From the NCBI GenBank assembly GCA_022648165.1, contig JALCLX010000008.1:43021-107020 (forward strand): a stretch of DNA of 64,000 nt, written 5' to 3'. The DNA is from Ancrocorticia sp. GTDB lineage: Bacteria; Actinomycetota; Actinomycetes; Actinomycetales; Actinomycetaceae. Positions within the stretch are counted from its first letter, which is position 1. Each line of letters starts with the position of its first letter. Position numbers and translations under genes: made by a program. The notes under the pieces were generated by a model. That model saw only the letters and a program-made list of their open reading frames with translations. It made no database searches and was not told the origin of the DNA. This document shows, piece after piece, positions 44,789-53,247 of this stretch.

Positions 44789-46053
44789 ACTCCCCCAGCT
44801 CAATTACGCCATCTGACCACGAAACCAGCCACCACGCTCCCCTGCGCGATTCGCACGGCGGCGACGTCGTCGTCGACATCGCCGTTCACCAGGGCAACTT
44901 CGCCCTGCATGCCGCAACTAAATTCACTGACCAACGCATCACCGCGATCATCGGACCCAACGGCGCAGGAAAATCAACTCTCTTGGGCGCGGTGGCCGGA
45001 TTTCACAATCAACTCGACGGTTATGTGCGGCGCGGCACCACAACGCTCACCGATACTACAGTTCACCCAGCCGTGGAAGTTCCGCCGCACCTGCGCAAAA
45101 CAGTGCTATTACGCCAGAAGGCGCAACTCTTTCCGCACATGACCGTGGAGCAGAACATCGCGTTTGGGCCAACGTCGCAAGCGATGTCTCGCAAGAAAAC
45201 GAAGCAGACCGTAGACCGATGGATAAAACGGCTCAATCTGGAAGAATTCCGTGGGCGTTACCCTGCCCAGCTTTCCGGCGGGCAGCAGCAACGAGTCGCA
45301 CTCGCCCGGGCGTTCGCGGCCGGCCCGGAGACGCTGTTGTTGGACGAACCAACTGCGGCCCTCGACGTTGACGCTGCCAGGCTCTTTCGAGCCACCGTGC
45401 GCGAACTCATGGACCAGATGCCCGTCACCACCCTGCTGGTTTCACACACCATCGAGGACGTCGTGGCATTAGCGGATCATTTGCTGGTGTTGCAAGACGG
45501 GCAGATTGTGGAAAGCGGACCGGCAAGGGAGCACCTCACCCATCCCCGCAGCGCCTTCCTTGCTTCGTTTGCCGGAATCAACCGAATCAGTGGGTCGCTC
45601 TCCGGCGGGTCGCTCTCCGGCGCGGGCGCAGTATTCACCACGGAAGGTATCACACTGCACTGCGCGCCAGCCCATGAGGCGCCACGCACAGAAGCGCCCG
45701 AGCAGACCAATCAATCCGGGCCTGAAACAAACGGGGCGCGCGATTTCGCCGCAATCTCGCCGAATGCGGTGCGGATCTCGCGTTCCGCCCACACACAAGC
45801 GTCAGGAAGCGTGGGGAGCACCGCAGCAGGCATAGATACCGCAACAAGCGCAGGTAGCACCGCAACAAATACGTGGCGCACGCGCGTCACGGAACTCAAT
45901 GCGCAGCAATCTGGCTATTCTGTTACCCTCGAGCGTCCAGCCGGGCTCACGGCACACGTGGATCTGGCACAGTTCATGTCAAACCCCATCGTTGCGGGTG
46001 ACGAAGTAACAGTGCATATAGCACCAGCGGACGTGGAGGCATACCTGGGCTGA
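44785..46053 (+). CDS. modC: Molybdate ABC transporter ATPase
   Basis: About 422 residues. Walker A IGPNGAGKSTL, Q-loop LLRQKAQLFPHMTV, signature LSGGQQQRVALARA, Walker B TLLLDEPTAALD, H-loop SHTIED, then a C-terminal TOBE-like segment ending VTVHIAPADVEAYLG. A 100-residue Gly/Ser/Ala/Thr-rich stretch (GSLSGGSLSGAG; SGSVGSTAAG) separates the two and makes the protein longer than the usual 350-360. Start moved to the ATG overlapping the modB stop. Confidence 0.88.
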   Translation: MNSPSSITPSDHETSHHAPLRDSHGGDVVVDIAVHQGNFALHAATKFTDQRITAIIGPNGAGKSTLLGAVAGFHNQLDGYVRRGTTTLTDTTVHPAVEVPPHLRKTVLLRQKAQLFPHMTVEQNIAFGPTSQAMSRKKTKQTVDRWIKRLNLEEFRGRYPAQLSGGQQQRVALARAFAAGPETLLLDEPTAALDVDAARLFRATVRELMDQMPVTTLLVSHTIEDVVALADHLLVLQDGQIVESGPAREHLTHPRSAFLASFAGINRISGSLSGGSLSGAGAVFTTEGITLHCAPAHEAPRTEAPEQTNQSGPETNGARDFAAISPNAVRISRSAHTQASGSVGSTAAGIDTATSAGSTATNTWRTRVTELNAQQSGYSVTLERPAGLTAHVDLAQFMSNPIVAGDEVTVHIAPADVEAYLG

Positions 46054-46087
46054 GCGGCAGATTGAGGATACGCTGAAGAAAATACTC

Positions 46088-46131
46088 CGTGTGTTCTTGG
46101 TACTCGTGCGTTCTTGGTACTCGTGCGTTCC
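46088..46131. repeat. 17 bp tandem duplication downstream of modC
   Basis: CGTGTGTTCTTGGTACT, CGTGCGTTCTTGGTACT and a partial third copy CGTGCGTTC follow one another 35 bp after the modC stop. Confidence 0.8.
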
Positions 46132-46197
46132 CGGCCCGCTTGCCGTCGTCGTCGGGCGTTTGTCTACGGGTGTGTGTTTTCCTGGCTCAGCCTGGGT

Positions 46198-46270
46198 GCT
46201 TTTTCTAGCTGAGAGCGGGATTTCCGCAGTACCAAGTGCCACCCACACCCAATTTCAGCTAGAAAAGCAC
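46198..46270. repeat. Dispersed palindromic element, copy A
   Basis: 73 bp with inverted ends GCTTTTTCTAGCTGA and TCAGCTAGAAAAGC around a conserved core (GATTTCCGCAGTA, CCACCC). Near-identical core and right arm occur at 9032-9104. It is non-coding and may be a MITE-like or REP-like repeat of this genome. Confidence 0.6.
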
Positions 46271-46396
46271 ACACCTGCACGCAGGACCAGACAGAAAAGC
46301 ACGCTCGGTTCCCCGTCAGAAAGAGGAAACAGATGGAGCGTCTGGTGCCGGCGTGGCCTCGGGACTGTGCAAGAAAGTGTGATGCTTCTATAGTTG

Positions 46397-47488
46397 TCAA
46401 GCGGCTTTTTTGAGTAGTTCCTTGGTGCGTGTCGGGTTTTGTTCGCTGGTGAGTGCTCGGTGGATTTTGCGGGCGAGGTAGCGTTTGAGGCAGCGTATGA
46501 TCTCGCGTTTGTTTTTGCCTTCGGCGGTGCGTTTGTCAACATAGTTCTTGGTGTCTTCGTCAAATCGCATACGGACCAGGATGACGTTGTGCAGTGCTTG
46601 GTTCAAGTGGCGGTCACCGCCCCTGTTTAAGCGTTGACGTTGAGTGTTGCCGGATGATGCGGGTATCGGGCTAGCACCGGCCAGGCAAGCGAAGGCTGCT
46701 TCTGAGTGGATACGTCCGGGGTGAGACCAGACTATGAGGAACTGGGCGGCACTGACAGGGCCAACACCGACCATTGCTCGCAACGCTGGGCTCATTGCCT
46801 GGGTGAGCGTGTCGAGAGCGTCCAGGTTCTCGTTTGCGTCCTGCCAGCCCCTGGTGATGGCGGTGGCGAGGCGTTTGGCTTCACTTCTGGCAACAGTCTG
46901 CAAATAGGTATCCGTTTCGCGTGTGCGCCAGGCACTGATCTGACGGATCTGTTTCTTAGATAAGGGGTGGCGGGCATCAACACCAAGATCGTTGGTTCGT
47001 ACTAAGGCGGTCAGAGCGTTGATCATGGCTGTAGCCTGCCGGGTCATGTGGGTCCTTGCCGCAAGCAGGATCCTTAGTGCTTGGCGTTCATCACCGCTGC
47101 GTGGAATCGTCAGCAAAGAGACGTCGATGGCCAGGGTGCGGGTAGCGATACTTGCAGCGTCGAGACAGTCACTTTTCGCTGTCCTTTTCCGGCCCCGAAC
47201 CACCAGGCGAGGAGCCTCAACAACGAGGTAGCCACCGGATTCTAAAGCTTGTCTCAGGCCCGACCCGTACGAGCTGGCTCCTTCCATCGAGACAAGCACA
47301 TCGGCGGGGGTAGTGCCTGTGCGACGCTTCACCCATGATGCGCAGCGTGCCAGGCCGGCCGGATTAGTGGGAAATGATGCGGTATCCATCTCGGCGCCGG
47401 TAGCGGCGTGAAGGATAGTGAGTGTGTGGGTGCGGGCGTGAGTATCTACTCCCACGACGTACTGGTAGGTGTATGCGACAATGTTCAT
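46397..47488 (-). CDS. IS110-family transposase
   Basis: About 363 residues. The N-terminal RuvC-like DEDD domain starts VVGVDTHARTHTLTIL, with Glu in VSMEGASSYG and Asp in AKSDCLDAASIA. The C-terminal Transposase_20 domain contains MVGVGPVSAAQFL and the Ser region CLAGASPIPASSGNT. Start moved to the ATG at 47488, after GGAAGGA. IS110 elements have no regular inverted ends, so element borders were not set; the flanking non-coding guide region is expected around the ORF. Confidence 0.9.
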   Translation of the reverse strand: MNIVAYTYQYVVGVDTHARTHTLTILHAATGAEMDTASFPTNPAGLARCASWVKRRTGTTPADVLVSMEGASSYGSGLRQALESGGYLVVEAPRLVVRGRKRTAKSDCLDAASIATRTLAIDVSLLTIPRSGDERQALRILLAARTHMTRQATAMINALTALVRTNDLGVDARHPLSKKQIRQISAWRTRETDTYLQTVARSEAKRLATAITRGWQDANENLDALDTLTQAMSPALRAMVGVGPVSAAQFLIVWSHPGRIHSEAAFACLAGASPIPASSGNTQRQRLNRGGDRHLNQALHNVILVRMRFDEDTKNYVDKRTAEGKNKREIIRCLKRYLARKIHRALTSEQNPTRTKELLKKAA

Positions 47489-47853
47489 GAGCGTGTGTCC
47501 TTCCATTTCACAACCAAGAATCGGCAGTGCTGCATTGCTCTTTGGTCTGGCCTGGAAAACGCGTGCGTTCACGGGGGCAATACTGTAATGAGTCACGCTC
47601 AGCAATGAGCGGACAAGCTTCTAATCAAGCCACGAGTAAACAGGTCAGGCCATCCCAAACCCTCAGAGACGGACAAATCACACTAAAAACACGAGAACCC
47701 CCACAGGAATCCCCGGTTAGTAACTGGCTGAGCCACGCCCCTAAAAGTTTGGAACCTATCCTGCCAGCCAATCCCAGATCAGCCACCCACAAGCATTACA
47801 GTAACTGGCCCGATTCGCTGATTGGTTTGTCGGCGTGGAAGGTAGGCGAGCTG
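47489..47853. other. Non-coding stretch between IS110 and the CRISPR array
   Basis: 365 bp with no credible gene. The part nearest the transposase start probably belongs to the IS110 element. AGTAACTGGC occurs twice (near 47718 and 47801). The last 33 bases before the first repeat could be a terminal spacer, but no repeat copy lies beyond it. This should be the trailer side of the array if crRNA is read from the minus strand. Confidence 0.45.
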
Positions 47854-48247
47854 GGATCATCCCCGCCTGCGCGGGGAGCACGACCGGGATCACAGTGCCC
47901 GCAACAGCCGCCGCGGATCATCCCCGCCTGCGCGGGGAGCACTTCTAGTTGGGCGAGTTGCTCGCCCGCAATACGGGATCATCCCCGCCTGCGCGGGGAG
48001 CACAGAATCGGCAGGGCGAAGTGGGCAGATTCCAGCGGATCATCCCCGCCTGCGCGGGGAGCACCCGTGCCAGGAGTGTGGGTTTTATCATCGTCCGGGA
48101 TCATCCCCGCCTGCGCGGGGAGCACGGCAACCTCCACCACACGGGTATCACGCAATCAGGATCATCCCCGCCTGCGCGGGGAGCACGGGAATGCGGTCCC
48201 AGTGTTGTTGTCCGCGTACGGATCATCCCCGCCTGCGCGGGGAGCAC
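47854..48247 (-). CRISPR. CRISPR array, part 1 (7 repeats, 6 full spacers)
   Basis: Seven identical 28 bp repeats beginning GGATCATCCCCGCCTGCG, at 47854, 47915, 47976, 48037, 48098, 48159 and 48220. The six spacers are each 33 bp. The repeat has the inverted CCCCGC/GCGGGG core of type I-E. By comparison with E. coli, crRNA orientation is the minus strand, putting the leader side at the right. The seventh spacer is interrupted by an IS21 element. Confidence 0.97.
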
Positions 48248-48311
48248 CCACTTGTCGATGACGGTTGAATAATGGTCCAGTATTGACGGTTGAAATGTAG
48301 GCCACTTCGTT

Positions 48312-49556
48312 TTGAGATGGAGTGTGTTGAGAGTGGAAGATTGGGCTGAGATTCGTCGTTTGTCGGTGGCTGAGGGTTTATCGGGGCGGTGTATTGCTCG
48401 TCGTCTTGGTGTTTCGCGTGTGACGGTTGCTCGGGCGTTGGCTCAGGATAGGCCACCGAAGTATGACAGGGCGCGTAGGCCTTCGATTGTGGATCCGTAT
48501 GTTGACCAGATGCGAGTGTTGTTGGCGGAGTATCCGAAGATGCCGGCGACGGTTTTGGCGGAGCGTGTGGGTTTCAATGATGGTCGGTGTACGACGGTGT
48601 TTCGTCAGCGTGTGGCAGTGGTGAAAGCCGAGTTGGGGATGGTTGACCCGGCGGATCGGTTGGTGTTCGCCCCGGGTGAGCAGTTCCAGTGTGACTTGTG
48701 GTTTCCTGGGAAGGTTGTCGGGGAGCAGGGATTGTCTTATCCGGTGGTCACGATGATCGCGTGTTACTCGCGGCGTTTGGAGGCGGTGATGATCCCCTCG
48801 CGGGTGTGTGGGGATATTTTGTCGGGGATGAACGTGTTGCTGACACGTTTTGATGGTTTACCTAAAGCCTTGTTGTGGGATAACGAGGCTGGGCTGGTGT
48901 CGGGGCATCGGTTGATTGCCCAGAGTGCTGGGTGGGCTGGTGCTTTAGGTGTGAAGGTGAAACTGGCCAAACCACGTGATCCGGAGACGAAGGGTCGTAT
49001 TGAGCGAGCTAACGGTTATCTGGGGACGTCGTTTCTTCCTGGGCGTAGATTCGCTTCGATTGAGGATTTCAATACTCAGCTTGAGTCCTGGTTGAGCCAG
49101 AAGGCGAATCATCGCACGGTGCGTGCGTTAGGGTATACGCCCTACCAGGTGTGGGATCACGACTATGAGAAGCTGATCCGTTTGCCTGATCTTCTTCCTG
49201 CGGCAGGCTTGCAGGCTTCTACGCGTTTAGGGCGTGATTACTATGTGCGTCTCGATAGTGCGGATTACTCGGTTGATCCGCATGCGATTGGACGCATTGT
49301 CGATGTTCACGGGTCTTTGGATCGTGTGCGTGTCACATGTGAGGGGCGGGTGGTAGCAGATCACAAGCGGTGTTTCTGTAAGGGAAGCGTGGTTTGTGGC
49401 CCGGCTCATGTGCAAAGCGCGAAAGCATTGCGGGAAAACTTTCAAGCGGCAAGCAGGGCTAATACCCGAACATATGATGCTGTCAGCCAGGTGGCTCAAG
49501 CAGATCTTGCTTCCTATGACACCTTGTGGGATCAGACAAGGAAGGCCGCCCGATGA
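48312..49556 (+). CDS. istA: IS21-family transposase IstA (element A)
   Basis: About 410 residues. N-terminal HTH (LSGRCIARRLGVSRVTVARAL), then an integrase DDE core with Asp in FQCDLWFPG, Asp in LLWDNEAG and Glu in KGRIERANGYL. Real start may be one of the GTG/TTG codons between 48324 and 48333. It makes the strand cuts and joins of transposition, helped by IstB, whose start overlaps its stop (ATGA). Confidence 0.93.
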   Translation: MRWSVLRVEDWAEIRRLSVAEGLSGRCIARRLGVSRVTVARALAQDRPPKYDRARRPSIVDPYVDQMRVLLAEYPKMPATVLAERVGFNDGRCTTVFRQRVAVVKAELGMVDPADRLVFAPGEQFQCDLWFPGKVVGEQGLSYPVVTMIACYSRRLEAVMIPSRVCGDILSGMNVLLTRFDGLPKALLWDNEAGLVSGHRLIAQSAGWAGALGVKVKLAKPRDPETKGRIERANGYLGTSFLPGRRFASIEDFNTQLESWLSQKANHRTVRALGYTPYQVWDHDYEKLIRLPDLLPAAGLQASTRLGRDYYVRLDSADYSVDPHAIGRIVDVHGSLDRVRVTCEGRVVADHKRCFCKGSVVCGPAHVQSAKALRENFQAASRANTRTYDAVSQVAQADLASYDTLWDQTRKAAR

Positions 49557-50302
49557 GTATTGATTCTGAAATCGCTTACGCTGCTCGCGTGCTCAAGCTT
49601 CCCGTCACTGGCGCAACCTATGCAGGTTTGGCGGATCAGGGACGCCAAGATGGGTGGAGTTTTGAGGAATACCTCGCTGTCGTTTTATCTCGCCAAGTAG
49701 CAGCCCGGGAAGCTAACGGAAGCCAGTTACGGATCCGTAAAGCGAAGTTTCCTCGTATCCACACCCTCGAAGACTTCAACTTTGACTACCAGGTCAGTGC
49801 CCCTCGAGAGTTGATAGCACACGTGGGGACGGCAACATTCATTGCTAATGCGAGCAATGTGATCTTGCTAGGACCCCCAGGAACAGGGAAAACACATTTA
49901 GCGACCGGGATCGGTATTAAAGCCGCCCAAGCTGGTTATAGTGTTGCTTTTGATACGGCTACCGGGTGGATCACCCGACTGCGTCATGCTCATGACAGTG
50001 ACCAACTAGCTGGTGAGCTGTCCCGGATCGGGCGTTACAAGCTGATCATTATCGACGAGCTTGGCTATATCCCGCTGGATGCTGATAGTGCGAACTTGTT
50101 CTCCCAACTCGTATCAGCGCGGTATGAAACCAGTTCGATCATCATCACCAGTAACCTGCCGTTCGCCAGGTGGGGTGAAGCCTTATCAGATCCCACCGTC
50201 GCGGCGGCCTCCATCGACAGGCTCATCCACCACGCCGACATTATCGCATTAAAAGGAGAGTCCTACCGCACCAGAAACAGGAAACAAGAACAAACAAAAT
50301 AA
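49553..50302 (+). CDS. istB: IS21-family ATPase IstB (element A)
   Basis: 249 residues, AAA+ ATPase of the DnaC/IstB group: Walker A GPPGTGKTH, Walker B IIIDELGYIP, sensor ITSNLPFARWGE. The start is the ATG that overlaps the istA stop, 9 codons inside the track ORF. It selects target DNA and activates IstA. Confidence 0.93.
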   Translation: MSIDSEIAYAARVLKLPVTGATYAGLADQGRQDGWSFEEYLAVVLSRQVAAREANGSQLRIRKAKFPRIHTLEDFNFDYQVSAPRELIAHVGTATFIANASNVILLGPPGTGKTHLATGIGIKAAQAGYSVAFDTATGWITRLRHAHDSDQLAGELSRIGRYKLIIIDELGYIPLDADSANLFSQLVSARYETSSIIITSNLPFARWGEALSDPTVAAASIDRLIHHADIIALKGESYRTRNRKQEQTK

Positions 50303-50397
50303 CCCAACCAGTGGCCTACTTTTCAACCGATGAAAATGGCCTACTTTTCAACCGACGTTGACACCCACTTAGCACGTCCTTGCCCGTAATGCGGACA

Positions 50398-50608
50398 GGA
50401 TCATCCCCGCCTGCGCGGGGAGCACCAGCCGCCAGTTTTCGATGCCTCCACCGCTACCGGATCATCCCCGCCTGCGCGGGGAGCACCTTCTTTCTGTTTC
50501 CTGTTCCATACGAAACAGCGGATCATCCCCGCCTGCGCGGGGAGCACCTCGCGGCAATCGCGGCGGCGTTCGGCATCCCGGGATCATCCCCGCCTGCGCG
50601 GGGAGCAC
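50398..50608 (-). CRISPR. CRISPR array, part 2 (4 repeats, 3 full spacers)
   Basis: Four further identical 28 bp repeats at 50398, 50459, 50520 and 50581 with 33 bp spacers. The 28 bases before the first of these complete the spacer broken by IS21 element A. With part 1 the original array had at least 11 repeats and 10 spacers. No cas gene is in the window; no AT-rich leader is recognisable in the 128 bp between the last repeat and the IS3 element. Confidence 0.96.
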
Positions 50609-50736
50609 GCTGACTCGAAATAAATGGCCCCGTTACCTTGTTGACAGGTCCTTTTGGCGGGTGTTGATTGGGCTTGTCGGTCAGTCGCCTGTGTTGCGTC
50701 AAGTGTTTTTCCTCAGTTGGGGGTGGTGTCGTTTTG

Positions 50737-52406
50737 TTGGACATTTTTGTTGTGTCGTGTGTTGATTATGCCATGAGGCCGAGTTGGTGTCGTCTGGCTG
50801 TGATGCTCGTGGCGTAGGCGGTTTTGATGCGCGTATCGCGATACCACCACATGTATTCGTCAAGCAGTGCCATGAATTCCTCAACAGTGACGTGGGTGTA
50901 GTCGCGTTTATGGTAGAACTCTTGCTTGAGGCGCCCGAAGAATCCTTCAGCTGCCGCGTTATCTGGTGAGCAGCCTTTCGCGCTCATTGAACGAGTCAAC
51001 CCATACTTGCTACAGATACTGATCCATCCTGGCCACCGGTAGTGGCATCCCCGATCCGAGTGAATAATCGGCACCTGGCCATCTTGTAGTCCCTGACACG
51101 CATTTTCAAGCATGCGGTTAGCCATGGCCGCATTCGGGGATGTTGACATCGTCCAGGACACTGGCATCCCGTCAAAGCAATCAATAATCGGCGACAGATA
51201 GACTTTACGTCCCCCAGCATGAAACTCGGTGACATCGGTAACCCACAACTTGTTTGGCTGATCAGCGTGAAAATCCCGGTTCACAATATTGTCCGGAGCC
51301 TTACTCACTTCACCCTTATACGAGGAATATCGGCGTGAGGACTTGAATACGGGTACGATCTGGTGGGCACTCATCAACCGCATCACCCGTTTAGCTCCCA
51401 CACGTATACCAGCACTTCGCAGTTCCAGGCAGACACGCCGATACCCATACCGGGAATGGCTAGCCGTAAACGCTTCACGAATCAACCCCACCAGGGCCAC
51501 ATCCTTATCCGGCTTATCCATCACTTTCAGGTGATAGTAGTAGAGGCTACGAGCGATTCTGAGTCTGGCTGTCAAAGAGGAAACACTGATTTTACGATGG
51601 TGATGGATATGACGTATCAGAATCGTCTTCTCGGAAGCGCTCAGGCCCACTGGGTCTGTGCCCGCCTCTTTTCCCAACAATTCTTTCGTCGTAGTGAGAA
51701 TGTCGACTTCCACCTCCAACTCACGCAGTTCTTTACGTAAAGCCTGCGGAGGTGATGTCAGACGCCTGATCCGCTCACGCAAGACACGATTTTCTTCTTC
51801 CAAACACGCAACACGACTATCCACATCACCAGATCCTAGTGGAGTTCCACCCGCGCTATCGGCAACGCTGGAACGAATACGCTGATCACTCACTCGCACC
51901 CCTGTGGTTAGGGATCTCTTCCACCCCCGAACAGTCGCCGGATGCACGCCCGCATTTTCAGCGACCTCACCTGACGTCTTCTCTTCGACAACCAGGACAC
52001 GAACAGCACTACTACGCTGATCATGAGGAACCTGACGTGCTTGGCTTCGCCGTTGCCCAGGAGCAAGCTCGTCAATCCACGTTGCCAAAAGCTGATGAGT
52101 GGGATAACCCATGTGCCGGATCGTACGAGCGATACGCCGCCCATGACTCACATAAAAATCAACAGCGGCCTGCTTCTGCCCATCCGTATACCGGCCAGAG
52201 CGTTGACCACGATCCCACGCTTGGCCATCGTCCTGTTCGGCTTTCCACTCCAGATACCACGACCTCAAAGACTTCCGATCACGCGGATAACCCAACTCCC
52301 GGATCGTATCAGCGCCACAACAATCGAAACGCACATACGTTTCCACCGCCACACGCCGCTGCTCCATCGAATACTTCACTACCGTAACCTCCCAGAAACT
52401 GTCCAA
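50737..52406 (-). mobile_element. IS3-family element
   Basis: About 1670 bp bounded by short inverted ends, TTGGACATTTTTG on the left and TTGGACAGTTTCTG read inward on the right. No 3-4 bp target duplication was found, so one border may be wrong or the element has been rearranged. The 26 bp between it and IS21 element B carry no gene. Confidence 0.7.
50766..52379 (-). CDS. IS3-family transposase, single long ORF
   Basis: About 537 residues. The N-terminal half has two helix-turn-helix modules (residues 1-120), a third HTH and a leucine-zipper-like segment (ENRVLRERIRRLTSPPQALRKELRELEVEV). The C-terminal rve domain shows WVTDVTEF, IIHSDRGCHY and Glu in AAAEGFFGRLKQE, the DDE triad. OrfA and OrfB functions are in one frame, so no frameshift is needed. 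Start set to the GTG at 52379, after GGGAGG; the first track codon is within the inverted end. Confidence 0.9.
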   Translation of the reverse strand: MKYSMEQRRVAVETYVRFDCCGADTIRELGYPRDRKSLRSWYLEWKAEQDDGQAWDRGQRSGRYTDGQKQAAVDFYVSHGRRIARTIRHMGYPTHQLLATWIDELAPGQRRSQARQVPHDQRSSAVRVLVVEEKTSGEVAENAGVHPATVRGWKRSLTTGVRVSDQRIRSSVADSAGGTPLGSGDVDSRVACLEEENRVLRERIRRLTSPPQALRKELRELEVEVDILTTTKELLGKEAGTDPVGLSASEKTILIRHIHHHRKISVSSLTARLRIARSLYYYHLKVMDKPDKDVALVGLIREAFTASHSRYGYRRVCLELRSAGIRVGAKRVMRLMSAHQIVPVFKSSRRYSSYKGEVSKAPDNIVNRDFHADQPNKLWVTDVTEFHAGGRKVYLSPIIDCFDGMPVSWTMSTSPNAAMANRMLENACQGLQDGQVPIIHSDRGCHYRWPGWISICSKYGLTRSMSAKGCSPDNAAAEGFFGRLKQEFYHKRDYTHVTVEEFMALLDEYMWWYRDTRIKTAYATSITARRHQLGLMA

Positions 52407-52485
52407 GATTACGGCACCACTCCCGTTTCGGATGGGGATTTTCTCCGGGTGTGGTGGCTGGGTGGGTGTTGTGTGTTGTGTTGGC

Positions 52486-53247
52486 CTAGTTGGCCGGGGT
52501 AGTAGTGTTTCCTCCTTGTCTCATCAGGGAGTTTTCTAGTCTCCAGCTGGAGCCTTCGAATGTGATGTGGTGTCCGTGGTGGACGACGCGTTCGATGAGG
52601 GCTGCAGCCATTTGAGTATCGGCAAGGATTTCTCCCCACCTGGCGAATTCAAGGTTCGTGGTGATAATCAAACTGGTGGTCTCATAGGCATCGGCGATGA
52701 CTTGGAAGAGCAGGCGGGCTTGATCAAGATCGATGGGAATGTAGCCCAGCTCGTCTAGGATGAGCACGTCAAGTTTAGCTAACAGGGTCATTTCCCGGTC
52801 GAGGCTACCTTGGTGTGCTGCTTTCGTTAGGGAGAGCACGAGGTGGGCGACGGTTGTGAATTTGACTCTCATCCCTTGCTGGCATGCTGCTAACCCGATC
52901 GCGCTAGCAAGATGGGTTTTACCGGTACCTACCGGGCCGGTGAGCACCAGGTTCTCGATACGCCGCGCGAAGCTCGCGCTCGTGAGGTCTTCCCTTGTCA
53001 AAGATGCCGGCAAAGTGGTGTGTGACCAGTGGAAACTATCCATGGTTTTCAACGCGGGGAAACCGGCTTGTTTGGTGAGCCGGGTGATCTTGGAGCGATG
53101 CCGTGAAGCGAGCTCGGCTTCCAGTAGCGTGTAAAGGAAGGTTTTATCTGAAAGGGTGGCATTCTCACACATGGATGCGACCACGTGTTTCGTCATCATC
53201 GTTTTCGCTGCCAGGTCCAGGATCTGGGCTGTGGTGACCTCACTCAT
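52486..53247 (-). CDS. istB: IS21-family ATPase IstB (element B)
   Basis: 253 residues. Walker A TGPVGTGKTHLA, Walker B VLILDELGYIP, sensor ITTNLEFARWGE. Start ATG overlaps the istA stop. It is clearly a different lineage from the IstB of element A. Confidence 0.93.
   Translation of the reverse strand: MSEVTTAQILDLAAKTMMTKHVVASMCENATLSDKTFLYTLLEAELASRHRSKITRLTKQAGFPALKTMDSFHWSHTTLPASLTREDLTSASFARRIENLVLTGPVGTGKTHLASAIGLAACQQGMRVKFTTVAHLVLSLTKAAHQGSLDREMTLLAKLDVLILDELGYIPIDLDQARLLFQVIADAYETTSLIITTNLEFARWGEILADTQMAAALIERVVHHGHHITFEGSSWRLENSLMRQGGNTTTPAN

Larger units (their letters stand above)
48253..50363 (+). mobile_element. IS21-family element A, inserted in a CRISPR spacer
   Basis: 2111 bp. 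Ends are TGTCGATGACGGTTGAA on the left and, read inward on the right, TGTCAACGTCGGTTGAA, each followed by a second internal copy of the CGGTTGAA...GGCC block, the multiple terminal repeats typical of IS21. A 6 bp target duplication CCCACT flanks it (48247-48252 and 50364-50369). Removing the element and one duplication restores a 33 bp spacer exactly. It carries istA and istB. Confidence 0.93.

Noticed and set aside
47874-48272. ORFs reading through the CRISPR array (SSPPARGA, IIPACAGSTR repeats)
   Set aside because: They are translations of the 28 bp repeats and spacers, not protein genes.
50609-50736. CRISPR leader right of the last repeat
   Set aside because: The 128 bp are not AT-rich and show no leader-like promoter; I could not tell leader from IS or spacer remnants, so no feature was called.
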